From: JBBIWA01 sp037439425
GTDB taxonomy: Bacteria; Acidobacteriota; Blastocatellia; RBC074
NCBI GenBank assembly: GCA_037439425.1
Contig: JBBIWA010000001.1
Span: 1 to 64,000 of the forward strand
Direction of reading: 5' to 3'
DNA: 64,000 nt
The notes under the pieces are model-generated. The model made no database searches. It saw only the letters and a list, made by a program, of their open reading frames with translations, and was not told the origin of the DNA. The position numbers and the translations under genes are program-made. This document shows positions 26,097 to 34,740 of this stretch, piece by piece (positions within the stretch are counted from its first letter, which is position 1; the number at the start of each line of letters is the position of its first letter).

Positions 26097-26816
26097 ATGA
26101 ACTACTTCAACTACTTTACCGAGATTGAAGAGGAGTTTGTGAAGCGGCGCGGCAGCCATATGTTAATCTCGCCGCTCGACTGGTCGTTGATCGAGACCTG
26201 GAAACAACGGGGCCTGCCGCTGCATATTGTGCTGCGTGGGATCAATGCGGCCTTCGATCTCTACGATGCTAAAGCGCGACATGGGCGCAAGGTCAACTCG
26301 CTCTTCTACTGCCGGCAGGAGGTCGAAGCGTTGTTTCTCGAATATTGCGCGGCGCGCGTGGGCAGTCAGGCCCAGACTGCTAACGGTGAGCAGGAGAGCA
26401 GCGAAGCTGCCTCGCCTTTCTCGCCAGAAGCGATCATCGCTTACCTCACTGAACGATATGAAGAGATCGCGCAACTGCGCGCCAGTTATCGGGCCGAAGA
26501 GCTACTGGCGGAAATGCTCACCCGCGCACTGGAGCGGCTGCAACAGATTATCGCCGACTTGAAGGCCAGCCAGACTGTGGCGGTGGAGCAACTCGAAACC
26601 GATCTTTCGCTGATTGAGGAGTTGTTGCTCGAAGGACTGAAGCAGCATGCGGGTGCTGCAGGACTAGCGCAGTTAACCCGCGAGGGCAACAAACAGCTGC
26701 GCGCCTACCGCGATGGCATGGCGACAGAAGTTTACCAACAAACGCTCAACAACTATGTGGCGCGGCGGTTGCGTGAACAATACCGAGTCCCTCGCCTGAG
26801 CTTGTTCTACCTATGA
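26097..26816 (+). CDS. conserved hypothetical protein after coaX
   Basis: 239 residues, no signal peptide or membrane segment. An N-terminal globular part (1-85) has a patterned LISPLDWSLIETWKQRGLPL and IVLRGINAAFDLYDA, suggestive of a helical, possibly helix-turn-helix-like fold. From ~100 it is mostly helical with strong coiled-coil propensity (LERLQQIIADLKASQTVAVE). The combination of a small head with a long helical tail would suit a DNA-binding or assembly protein, but that is inference. It starts 33 bp after coaX, probably in the same transcript. Confidence 0.7.
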   Translation: MNYFNYFTEIEEEFVKRRGSHMLISPLDWSLIETWKQRGLPLHIVLRGINAAFDLYDAKARHGRKVNSLFYCRQEVEALFLEYCAARVGSQAQTANGEQESSEAASPFSPEAIIAYLTERYEEIAQLRASYRAEELLAEMLTRALERLQQIIADLKASQTVAVEQLETDLSLIEELLLEGLKQHAGAAGLAQLTREGNKQLRAYRDGMATEVYQQTLNNYVARRLREQYRVPRLSLFYL

Positions 26817-26927
26817 GTAAAGGTGAACCCGGTTTGAGGTGGGAGGTGTGGGATTGAAGTTTGAGCTGTGCTCAGGTGCAGGATCAAGGGCCGGTTGAGC
26901 GCTGAATTCCAGACTCCTTGCTTGATT

Positions 26928-28193
26928 ATGAGCACTGCAACACAGCCTGAGACCCCCGCACAGAATTCCCTGCATCATCCCCCGGTTGCAGTTGGCGAGC
27001 TTCATGAAGTAAGGATTGAGAAGCTGATCTATGGCGGCGATGGCTTGGCCCACATCGGAACGCAAGCTGTCTTTGTGCCCTTAGCGGCGGTGGGAGACCA
27101 GCTATGGGTACGCATCACAAGCGTGGAGCGCAACTACGCGCGCGGTGTGATTGAGGAGGTTATCTCCCCCTCACCGACGCGCCGCGCTCCCCCTTGCCCA
27201 TACTTCGGGACCTGTGGCGGCTGCCAATTGCAGCACCTGGAATACAGTGCCCAGCTTGCGGCCAAGGCCGAATTCGTCCGCGAATCGCTCTGGCGCATCG
27301 GCGGCATCGCCTGGAAGCAGCAGATCGCAGTGCGCTCGGCCAGCGAGTGGAACTACCGCTCCCGCGCTGAGATCAAGCTCGCGCGTGACGCGGCCGGGAC
27401 GCTTCATATTGGCTTCTTCCGCGCAGGCACGCACGAAGTTTGCGAGGTCGCCGAGTGTCCAATTTTGCTGCCCAGCGCGAATCGCGAACTGCAGCGCTTG
27501 CATACCGACTCTCACTTAATTCCCAGCACCGCCACTCGCATTTACCTGACTGCTGGCGATGAGGAAGTGATTGTCACTCCGGCCACCGGGGAGCGGGCGG
27601 CAGAGATTGACGCCCTGGGCACTGCTCACCAGCGGATTGGAGGGATTGACTATGGCTTCGGCGTGCGTTCCTTCTTTCAGGCCAACCGCCTGCTGGTCGA
27701 AGAGCTGGTCCAGGTCGTCGTCGGTGAAGCCCGCGGTAAGCTCGCCGTAGACCTTTACGCTGGGGCGGGGCTGTTCACCTTACACCTGGCTCGCCGCTTC
27801 GATCAGGTCTACGCGGTGGAAGGGAATCGGATCGCGGCCAGTCACGGAGTAAATAACGCGCGCGCCAACGGACTTACTAACGTGCATATCGAAGCCATCT
27901 CGGTCGAGGCCTGGCTCAAGTATAAGGCCCCGCTGCTTAAGCAGCCTGATCTCGTTGTGCTTGATCCGCCGCGTGCAGGAGCCGGGCAGCAGGTTATCGA
28001 ACGTCTGGTCGCCTTCGCCCCCTTAATGATCACTTACGTCTCCTGCGACCCAACTACGCTGGCCCGTGATCTGCGCCTCTTGATTGAGAGCGGTTACCGC
28101 ATCTGCTCGCTCACTGCGCTCGATATGTTTCCCCAGACCTTCCATGTTGAAACGGTGGCACAATTAAGTCTGCAACAATACAAGGGGCGGTAG
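26928..28193 (+). CDS. rlmD: 23S rRNA (uracil-C5)-methyltransferase, RlmD/TrmA superfamily
   Basis: SAM-dependent RNA m5U methyltransferase. From the ATG at 26928 it has 421 residues. An N-terminal TRAM domain (VRIEKLIYGGDGLAHI) is followed by an iron-sulfur motif (CPYFGTCGGCQ), then a Rossmann domain with VDLYAGAGLFTLHLA. The nucleophile Cys is in VSCDPTTLARD and the closing motif is LDMFPQTFHVETVA. The family covers RlmD, RlmCD and TrmA. The iron-sulfur motif and TRAM domain favour RlmD or RlmCD, although the exact target uridine is uncertain. The extra N-terminal 20 residues of the longer frame are not family-like. Confidence 0.9.
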   Translation: MSTATQPETPAQNSLHHPPVAVGELHEVRIEKLIYGGDGLAHIGTQAVFVPLAAVGDQLWVRITSVERNYARGVIEEVISPSPTRRAPPCPYFGTCGGCQLQHLEYSAQLAAKAEFVRESLWRIGGIAWKQQIAVRSASEWNYRSRAEIKLARDAAGTLHIGFFRAGTHEVCEVAECPILLPSANRELQRLHTDSHLIPSTATRIYLTAGDEEVIVTPATGERAAEIDALGTAHQRIGGIDYGFGVRSFFQANRLLVEELVQVVVGEARGKLAVDLYAGAGLFTLHLARRFDQVYAVEGNRIAASHGVNNARANGLTNVHIEAISVEAWLKYKAPLLKQPDLVVLDPPRAGAGQQVIERLVAFAPLMITYVSCDPTTLARDLRLLIESGYRICSLTALDMFPQTFHVETVAQLSLQQYKGR

Positions 28194-28258
28194 CGCCTGC
28201 TGGATCTCTGAACCAGGTCGCTATCGCTCCTTGCAGTGTTGCAGTCTGCTCAAGACCC

Positions 28259-31009
28259 ATGTCCTGTCGCCTCACCTTCACGCGGCTGAATTTGCAGCAG
28301 CAGCCCCTTCTCTTCCTGGCTACTGCCTTTATCGGCGGCTTGCTGGGCGGGGCGAAGTTTTCGCTCTCCTTACCAATGTGGTTCATCCTGGCTGTGAGCC
28401 TGTGGTTGATTGCCGGGGTGGGCTTGTTGGCGCAGCGTGGAGAGAGCATCGTCACCATGCTGTTGCTGGCGGGTTGTTTTACCGGCGGCGGGATGTGGTG
28501 GCAACTGAACGAAGCGAGCCTCAGCGAGAGCCGCGTGAGAAAGTTGTTTGAGCGCGGCCAATTGACCGCAGCCGAACCGGTTGAGGTCTGGGGCAGATTG
28601 AAGCAGGCTCCAGAACTAGCACCGGACCGCATCTATCTGTCGCTTGAAGTTGAACGGGTGGCTTCACTGATGCGTGAGCGGGCAGCCAGCGGCACAGTGC
28701 AACTAGTGGTGCCTTTCGTGGATGAGCAAGCGCGCGCCGACTATGACGCGCTGCAACTCGACTATGGCCGGCGGGTGAGAGTGCTGGCTTATCTGACTCC
28801 TGCGCGTGGCTATCGCAATCCCGGCGCGCCCGATTTCGACCAGATGCTTGAGCATCGCGGCTATGATGCAACCGGCTCGATTAAAAGCCCACTGTTGATT
28901 GAGCCTCTCGGCAAAGGCGAGCCCAACCGGCTTCTGCTGGCTCTCTATCATCTGCGCGCCCGCGCGATTGCAGTCATCCTGCGCAGCTTCCAGCAACCGA
29001 CTTCAGGCTTGCTCGTCGCTGCGCTCTTTGGCAATCGTTATTTTCTCGGTCACGAAACTGCAGAGGTGTTCCGTGCCAGCGGCACGTTCCATCTGTTGGT
29101 GATCTCCGGCCTGCATGTCGCGATGATAGCAGTGGTCGCTTTATGGGTAACAGCGCGCTGGATCAAATCTCGCCTGCTGCGTTATAGCCTGGTCATCGCT
29201 TTTTTATGGAGCTACGCACTGATGGTCGGAGCGCAAGCTTCGGTCCTGCGAGCGGTCGTGATGCTCAGTGTAGCGCTGATTGCGCAACTGATCTTTCGCA
29301 CTGCGCTCAGTGCAAACACGTTAGCGGCAGCAGCTTTGACCCTGCTCATCTGGCAACCGCGCGAGCTGTTCAATCCGGCTTTTCAACTCTCATTTTTGAC
29401 AGTCCTGATGATCACAACGGTCGCGGCTCCGCTCCTGCTCCGGCTCCAAAGCATCGGCCAGTGGCGTCCAACGGCGCTCACTCCGTATCCGCCGCGCGCT
29501 CCGGGTTGGGTGAAGTGGAGCGCTGAATTGTTGTTTTGGGACGAAGCTGCGTTTCGCCAGGAGCTGGCACAATCGCCTATCCGGTATCGTCTGGACAAGG
29601 CACAGGCGGCCAGCGCGCTCAGCCGCACACGTCTGGGTCGCGCTGTGCAATGGGGGCTTGCCTGGGCAGTAGCAGCAGCGCTGACAACCACCATCTTACA
29701 GGTTGCACTGCTGCCGCTGATGATCGGCTACTTTCATCGCGTCTCGCTGGTCTCCCCTATCGCCAACGTGATTGAGAGCACGCTGGTCTTCATCTTGCTG
29801 ATCGCAGGCGGAGCCTATCTTCTGGTTTATGCTACCAGCGCCGGGATCGCGCTCAAATTCTCAGGGGCCATTAACGCGCTTGGGCTAGTGACGGCGAATG
29901 CAGCCAGCCCGCTGCTTCAGTGGCGCGGTGCCAGTCTCCGCGTGCCGGATTACGGGGCCTCGTCTGCGCTCATTTACACCGGCTTTTTTGCGTTGCTTGG
30001 GGCGCTGATTGTCGCGCTCAACAGGTGGAACCCATTAGAGAAAGGTGGAGAGGGCGAAGCGAAGAGGCGAAAGTTTGGCCGACGCATTTATGTACTTTCG
30101 TTGGCAGCGCTCGGCCTATTGTGCTGGCTGTTGGTGAAATATCCCTTCCCACATCAATACGAGCCGGGGCGGCTGAGCATGACGTTTCTCGATGTCGGGC
30201 AGGGGGAGGCGATTGCCATCAGCTTCCCGCGTGGCGGCGTGATGCTAGTGGATAGTGGCGGGCGCCTCCCTTTCACCCAGGATCAGACGGATAACGAGAT
30301 TGAGATTCCCTTCATGGAAGACCGCCTTGGGGTCGGTGAAGCGGCCGTAGCTCCCTACTTGTGGCGGCAGGGGATCAAGCGAATTGACCTACTGGTAGTT
30401 ACTCACGGACACGCCGATCACATGGAAGGATTCAATGAGATCATTCGCAGCTTCGACATCGGCGCTGCATTGACGGGTGTGATCCCGCAGGACGAGGCTC
30501 AATTTGCTCAGCTTCACCGAGCGCTTGAAGAAGCTGGCGTGCCACTGCGCCTTATCCGTCGCGGTGATGGGTTTGAGCTAGATGGTGTGCGTGTCGAAGC
30601 GCTCTCTCCCTTCCCCGATCAGGCTGTGAGCGGACCAGCAGACAATAACGACTCTCTGGTGCTGCGCATCAGTTACGGCGAGCGCAGCTTCCTGTTGACC
30701 GGAGATATTGAGCGTGAAGCAGAGGAGCGCTTGATCGCTGCGGGTGGGGATTTGCGCGCTGATGTGCTCAAGGTCGCCCATCACGGCTCGCGTACCTCAT
30801 CCACGGCCGAATTTTTGCAGCGGGTGCAGCCGCGCTACGCAGTGATCTCGGCGGCCTCCCCCAGCCCCTTCGGCCATCCCCATCAGGAAGTGGTTGATCG
30901 CTTGCGCCAGGCCGGCGCACACATACTCCAAACCAGCAGTTGTGGCGCGATCACGATTTCGACCGATGGTCATGACCTTCGATTAGGTACCTTCGTCAAA
31001 TGCCAATGA
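28259..31009 (+). CDS. comEC: DNA-uptake channel protein ComEC/Rec2
   Basis: Inner-membrane channel for single-stranded DNA during natural transformation. 916 residues. N-terminal DUF4131-like region with helices, then the Competence domain (FRASGTFHLLVISGLHVAMI and about ten helices up to ~590). The C-terminal metallo-beta-lactamase-like domain has FLDVGQGEAIAISFP, VVTHGHADHMEGF and KVAHHGSRTSS, so its metal ligands are intact and a nuclease function is plausible. Its last 14 bp overlap the convergent comEA. Pilus and DprA genes are not in the window. Confidence 0.93.
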   Translation: MSCRLTFTRLNLQQQPLLFLATAFIGGLLGGAKFSLSLPMWFILAVSLWLIAGVGLLAQRGESIVTMLLLAGCFTGGGMWWQLNEASLSESRVRKLFERGQLTAAEPVEVWGRLKQAPELAPDRIYLSLEVERVASLMRERAASGTVQLVVPFVDEQARADYDALQLDYGRRVRVLAYLTPARGYRNPGAPDFDQMLEHRGYDATGSIKSPLLIEPLGKGEPNRLLLALYHLRARAIAVILRSFQQPTSGLLVAALFGNRYFLGHETAEVFRASGTFHLLVISGLHVAMIAVVALWVTARWIKSRLLRYSLVIAFLWSYALMVGAQASVLRAVVMLSVALIAQLIFRTALSANTLAAAALTLLIWQPRELFNPAFQLSFLTVLMITTVAAPLLLRLQSIGQWRPTALTPYPPRAPGWVKWSAELLFWDEAAFRQELAQSPIRYRLDKAQAASALSRTRLGRAVQWGLAWAVAAALTTTILQVALLPLMIGYFHRVSLVSPIANVIESTLVFILLIAGGAYLLVYATSAGIALKFSGAINALGLVTANAASPLLQWRGASLRVPDYGASSALIYTGFFALLGALIVALNRWNPLEKGGEGEAKRRKFGRRIYVLSLAALGLLCWLLVKYPFPHQYEPGRLSMTFLDVGQGEAIAISFPRGGVMLVDSGGRLPFTQDQTDNEIEIPFMEDRLGVGEAAVAPYLWRQGIKRIDLLVVTHGHADHMEGFNEIIRSFDIGAALTGVIPQDEAQFAQLHRALEEAGVPLRLIRRGDGFELDGVRVEALSPFPDQAVSGPADNNDSLVLRISYGERSFLLTGDIEREAEERLIAAGGDLRADVLKVAHHGSRTSSTAEFLQRVQPRYAVISAASPSPFGHPHQEVVDRLRQAGAHILQTSSCGAITISTDGHDLRLGTFVKCQ

Positions 31010-31310
31010 GGTGGGCAATTTGGCGGTATCGCCGGGCACTCATGCCACGGACGATGATGACATCCTGCGGGCGCTTGAACGGGCCGTGCTTGCGGCGATG
31101 CGCGATGATGGCATTGGCGATTGTCGGGCCCACGTTAGGCAGACGCATCAATTCTTCCGCCGAGGCAGTATTGATATTGATCCGCTCCCTGGCGCTGATG
31201 CCAGGCGAGGTCAGACTTAGAGAAAGAGCCAGAACCGCCGGCCAGAGAGTCAGGCTGGATTTGAGCTTTGCTCTCTTTGCTGACGGCTGGTTGCAGCCTC
31301 TCTTCAGCAT
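30996..31310 (-). CDS. comEA: ComEA-like helix-hairpin-helix DNA-binding protein
   Basis: 104 residues. A signal or anchor segment (about 18-38, LTLWPAVLALSLSLTS) precedes a classic ComEA domain with two HhH motifs (ININTASAEELMRLPNVGPT and the following AIIAHRRKHGPF). ComEA binds incoming double-stranded DNA in the periplasm and ratchets it toward ComEC. It is convergent with comEC with a 14-bp overlap of the 3' ends. Its start overlaps the stop of the AlbA_2 ATPase gene by 7 bp, so it is almost certainly translated from that gene's mRNA. Confidence 0.9.
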   Translation of the reverse strand: MLKRGCNQPSAKRAKLKSSLTLWPAVLALSLSLTSPGISARERININTASAEELMRLPNVGPTIANAIIAHRRKHGPFKRPQDVIIVRGMSARRYRQIAHLIGI

Positions 31311-32671
31311 AGGCCGTAGATCTTCAACCGAAACTCACCACCGGAGAAAGTAGGGCCTTCAGGCGGGCGGCGAGCGAAAGCCGTGGCTTGCTCAAAGATC
31401 ATGGGGATGCCACCGCGCGTTTCTGGAAGGCCATAATGCCGATTAGTAAAGATCGCCTTGAGGCGCGGATTGGCTGCGGCCGCGACTCCATAGCGCAACG
31501 AGACGAGAGGTAGTTCGATCATCTGGGCAGGGTTGATTAGCTCGAGGCTGTTATCGTAAAGGTTCAGTCGCGCCACCCGGTCCCGCGCGCTCCAATCGCG
31601 ATGGCTCAGTGAATTGATAATTGCTTCAATGACCGTGCCACGGTGATAGTTGGCTCGCCCGCGCAGAAACTCATCTTCTGCGTGCTGATTGCTGGCAGCC
31701 TCTACCACGCTATCTTCAGCCTCACTCGCTAGGCCACGGCTCAGCAATGTGCGGCGCGAAGGGCGAGCCTCCCAGAGGTCTGCGTACCGGAGAACGAAAT
31801 TGAGTGTGCCTTCAAACAGCCTGAGCAGATTGCCGGACAAGTGCGTTTGCTCCACTATCGGCGCGCTGGCATCCGTTCCGCTGAAGCGCGTCAGCAGGAT
31901 CGCGGCCTGCGGCAGCAGTTCCCTCACTCGTTCCTGCCGTCCGAACAGCAGCATCCCACCTAAGGTCGGCACCCACTGGCCATCAAAGCTGATAGCCAGG
32001 CCCATATCGGACATCACGTAATCTGTCAGGAAGCTGCCGGAGCGGCTGCCGCGATAGCTCTGGTTAACGCCGCGCACATAACTCCAGAGGAGCGCTTCGT
32101 CAATATCTGCGAGCCGCGCCTGGAAGAGAGGTACCTGCTCGAAGCGGGTCAAGTAGGTCTCCTGGTAAAGCTGTGATAACTCTTCACGCGTAGCTTCGCG
32201 TTTGGTGGCCCCTTCGCGTAGGTAGAACTTGTCATCTAGCGTGCGGTGTGGGCGAGACTGCGTCCCCACCTCCAGCACAACAATGCGGCGACCGCTGTCG
32301 AAGGCGACGATATTGATATAAGGAAAGACTGGTGGCTGGATCAGTCGCGTACAGATCTCGCGCAGTTGCTCCTCGACCTTCTCTGGATTTTCGACGCCCT
32401 CAACTCGCAGTTGATCATTCACCCCGAAGACAATTGCGCCGCCATCGGTATTGGCTAAGGCAATAATCTCTGCGGTCAGCTTTTCAACATTGCTGAACTT
32501 GACCTTGAGTTCGAGATAGGTGTCTTCACCGCCGCGCAGTAAGCGCACGATCTCTGCCCGGCTCGTCACAGGTGCCGGAGTGGAGACGAGGTATTCATAG
32601 TATGAACGTTCAGAGCCAGGTGACTGGCGGTGATGGCGTGAGCCGTAAAAACGTTTGCGAGCCATGAGCAT
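31304..32671 (-). CDS. AlbA_2 (Schlafen-type) DNA-binding domain ATPase/transcriptional regulator
   Basis: 455 residues. After a basic N terminus, an AlbA_2 domain spans ~45-160 (EDTYLELKVKFSNVEKLTAE, IALANTDGGAIVFGVND). The C-terminal half holds a HATPase_c_4-type domain (EAIINSLSHRDWSARDRVAR, ETRGGIPMIFEQA). Proteins of this two-domain type are annotated as putative transcriptional regulators or DNA-binding ATPases. The gene overlaps comEA by 7 bp, so co-transcription is likely. ATGs at 32671 and 32665 are both possible starts. No toxin or effector partner of a Schlafen-type defence system is seen beside it. Confidence 0.83.
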   Translation of the reverse strand: MLMARKRFYGSRHHRQSPGSERSYYEYLVSTPAPVTSRAEIVRLLRGGEDTYLELKVKFSNVEKLTAEIIALANTDGGAIVFGVNDQLRVEGVENPEKVEEQLREICTRLIQPPVFPYINIVAFDSGRRIVVLEVGTQSRPHRTLDDKFYLREGATKREATREELSQLYQETYLTRFEQVPLFQARLADIDEALLWSYVRGVNQSYRGSRSGSFLTDYVMSDMGLAISFDGQWVPTLGGMLLFGRQERVRELLPQAAILLTRFSGTDASAPIVEQTHLSGNLLRLFEGTLNFVLRYADLWEARPSRRTLLSRGLASEAEDSVVEAASNQHAEDEFLRGRANYHRGTVIEAIINSLSHRDWSARDRVARLNLYDNSLELINPAQMIELPLVSLRYGVAAAANPRLKAIFTNRHYGLPETRGGIPMIFEQATAFARRPPEGPTFSGGEFRLKIYGLC

Positions 32672-32851
32672 CGGGCAGGGCTGCTAAGGTCCTACCTGGG
32701 CAAACGGCAGGGGGACCGCCGAGAGTGACAACGATCTAAAGAACAAGTGCGCCGACCAGGCTCCCAAGCCTATCCGGAGCTGGCCTCACAACCGAAAGCC
32801 AATGACAACCAAAGCTACTTGCTGCGGTCAAGACGGGTGCGATCTGAGTGC

Positions 32852-33046
32852 CTACCCCGTCTTAGAATTATCTTTCGTCTCCTCGCTCTCGTCGGAGAGG
32901 GCCTTCTTGAAGGCGCGCATACTCTCGCCTAGCCCCCTGGCCAGAGACGGCAAACGGCTGCCACCGAAGATGAGCAAGAGGATCGCCAAAATGATGATTA
33001 ACTCGGTGGGCCCTAGGCTGCCAATCACAAATAGGAAGTTATCCAT
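32852..33046 (-). CDS. tatA: Sec-independent protein translocase subunit TatA/TatE
   Basis: 64 residues with the standard layout: one short N-terminal membrane helix (ELIIILAILLLIFGGSRLPS), an amphipathic helix beginning at LARGLGESMRAFKKAL, and an acidic tail. TatA forms the size-variable pore for folded proteins. The window also encodes two products with twin-arginine signals (the M19-type dipeptidase homologue and the MBL-fold hydrolase). tatC is not here. The next gene on either side is unrelated. An AAGGAG-like sequence precedes the ATG. Confidence 0.93.
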   Translation of the reverse strand: MDNFLFVIGSLGPTELIIILAILLLIFGGSRLPSLARGLGESMRAFKKALSDESEETKDNSKTG

Positions 33047-33364
33047 AAGCTATCTCCTTCACCAGGCATTGTAACTTTGGCCTTGCGGCAGTGTCAATTC
33101 GCGCTGGGGAAAACCCTAGCGGGCGGGTGTGATTTAAAGCGGGGTTGCCAGAGCGGTTCGTCCTGGGAGTGCACACCGCGCTGTTTTCGCATACACGCCA
33201 AGCACGCTCGCAAGCGTGCGCTCCCAGGCAAGTCCCACTTTACACCCGTCGCAAGTAGGGCTGTGGGAGCTTAGCTTGATGTCTGCTATTTTCAATGTTA
33301 TAGTGCCAATCGTTCTGTCACAGGGTTTAACTCACAACTTTGACTCAAGATTGAAGGAGGAATT
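33047..33364. other. intergenic region with one palindromic element
   Basis: 318 bp between divergent genes. It contains palindromic element copy D at 33164-33230 and, near the right end, a GAAGGAGG Shine-Dalgarno sequence before the YtxH gene. I see no gene. Promoters for both divergent genes should lie here, but no convincing -35/-10 pair stands out. Confidence 0.5.
33164..33230 (+). repeat. dispersed palindromic element, copy D
   Basis: 67 bp from CCTGGGAGTGCACACCG to GCGTGCGCTCCCAGG. The inner GCACGCTCGCAAGCGTGC is a hairpin of its own. This is the shortest complete copy. Confidence 0.8.
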
Positions 33365-33763
33365 ATGGCTCAAGAGCAAAGCAACGCTACAGACAAACTG
33401 ATCTACTTTCTGATTGGCGCTGGTATCGGTGCAATCACAGCGTTGCTGTTTGCGCCGAAGGCAGGCCGCGAACTGCGGGCCGATATCGCTGATGCTACCC
33501 GGCGTGGGATAGATTACGCGCGTGACACCAGCCAGCAAATAGGCGAGCGGGTCAGCGAATACTATCATACCGGGCTAGACCAGGCTGCCGAACTGGCTGC
33601 CCGCAGCAAAGAGGCCATCAGTGGAATCACGGAGCGCGGCAAAGGAGCGATTAGTCGTCAGAAGGCTCAGGTAACGGCGGCGATTGAGGCTGGCAAACAA
33701 GGCTATCGCGAAGCTAAACAGATGGATCAGGCCAAGGCGAGCGCCGTCGTCGAGGAGAGCTAA
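33365..33763 (+). CDS. YtxH-domain protein
   Basis: 132 residues. An N-terminal hydrophobic Gly-rich segment (FLIGAGIGAITALLFAPKAG) followed by an amphipathic, apolipoprotein-like helical region (ELRADIADATRRGIDYARD) is the YtxH pattern. Family members are small envelope-stress or general-stress proteins of unknown mechanism, anchored at the inner membrane. The strong GGAGG before the ATG suggests good expression. The next gene starts 36 bp after the stop and also encodes a membrane-anchored helical protein, so they likely form a two-gene unit. Confidence 0.85.
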   Translation: MAQEQSNATDKLIYFLIGAGIGAITALLFAPKAGRELRADIADATRRGIDYARDTSQQIGERVSEYYHTGLDQAAELAARSKEAISGITERGKGAISRQKAQVTAAIEAGKQGYREAKQMDQAKASAVVEES

Positions 33764-33799
33764 CAGCGGCATAAGATCATTCATATTGAGGGGCGGGCA

Positions 33800-34354
33800 G
33801 TGGAAAACTACCTGAACTACATCACAGCTATCGGGGTCGCTATTCTCCTGCTCATCCAGGCGGCGGTCTTCATCGGTTTCTATTTGCTCGCCAAGCGTCT
33901 GGTGGCGCTGGCCGAGCGCGCGGGCCAGCTCCAGTCGCGAGCCGAGTATCTGCTTAATAACACCGAGCCAGTGCTGAAAATGGCTCAAGGCCTGTTAGGT
34001 GAGTTGAGAGAGGCAGCCGATTATTTCTCCCAAGGCGCGCAACACGTTTCGGCTATTGCTGAGATGTTCAAGGATGAGGCTGCTGACCTGCGCGACTTAC
34101 TGGGTGATACCACGGCGTTGGCGCGCCGCGAAATCGCGCGGACTCGCGAAAAGCTGGATAAGGTGCAGCAGACGCTGGCCGTCGCGACCGATGAGTTTGA
34201 ACGCACGACCGCACTGGTCCAGCGCAGTGTCCTGATGCCGGCGCGGGAGTTCTCTTACCTGATGTATGGCGTGCGTCGTGCGCTCGAAGTTCTGCTGGCG
34301 GGCAACCGCCTGCCGGTCAACCGCGCCTATCAAGACGAGGAGATGTTTATTTGA
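33800..34354 (+). CDS. membrane-anchored coiled-coil protein, DUF948-like layout
   Basis: 184 residues from a GTG at 33800, preceded by a G-rich Shine-Dalgarno-like stretch. One N-terminal membrane helix (AIGVAILLLIQAAVFIGFYL) is followed by almost continuous amphipathic helix with heptad character to ~150, then a short conserved-looking end (FSYLMYGVRRALEVLLAG). The layout resembles DUF948 proteins, which often accompany YtxH proteins, so the pairing supports both calls. It is probably a structural or stress-related envelope protein; no enzymatic motif is present. Confidence 0.75.
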   Translation: MENYLNYITAIGVAILLLIQAAVFIGFYLLAKRLVALAERAGQLQSRAEYLLNNTEPVLKMAQGLLGELREAADYFSQGAQHVSAIAEMFKDEAADLRDLLGDTTALARREIARTREKLDKVQQTLAVATDEFERTTALVQRSVLMPAREFSYLMYGVRRALEVLLAGNRLPVNRAYQDEEMFI

Positions 34355-34434
34355 GGCTCCAAGCCGCTTTCAGCGGCAAGCTATACTGCGCGCGGGAGAA
34401 GAGGAAACTTTTCAGCCACTTTAAGTGCTCCACG

Positions 34435-34483
34435 GATGACACGGATGACACTGATTTTCCTCGGGTTGTTCATCCGTGTCATC
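34435..34483. terminator. 14-bp perfect inverted repeat between convergent genes
   Basis: GATGACACGGATGA (34435-34448) pairs perfectly with TCATCCGTGTCATC (34470-34483) across a 21-nt loop. It lies between a plus-strand gene ending at 34354 and a minus-strand gene ending at 34741, so it can serve as a bidirectional terminator. The tandem CACGGATGA units look like an intergenic repeat family, not a classic terminator with a U-tract. Confidence 0.55.
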
Positions 34484-34740
34484 TGCTTCCGTCTGTGGAT
34501 CATGAGTTTCAGTTATGGCTGCGCACAGTATACTTCCTGGCGCAAACCTGGGAAGAGTGGTTTTCCGGCTTGGTTGCTGTCGCTTGATGGATAAATTTGC
34601 TCAACCTGGTCTACCTTCAGCGGAGCGTCCTTTGATATTAGGTGTAGAAACTAATGGCGTGCGTACCCAGGAATAACCACCTTTCTAAATGTCTAAATGC
34701 CTCCTTGCGCCAGGAGGTGAAACTTGCTTGGCGCGGCTAC
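34484..34740. repeat. degenerate palindromic element ends
   Basis: A left-end-like AACCTGGGAAGAG (from 34545) and a perfect right end GCGTGCGTACCCAGG (34657-34671) suggest a decayed or interrupted copy of the dispersed element. Nothing else is recognisable in this stretch. Confidence 0.4.

Noticed and set aside
31304..32671. Schlafen-type defence system around the AlbA_2 ATPase
   Set aside because: No toxin, nuclease or other effector gene lies beside it; the neighbours are DNA-uptake genes and tatA.
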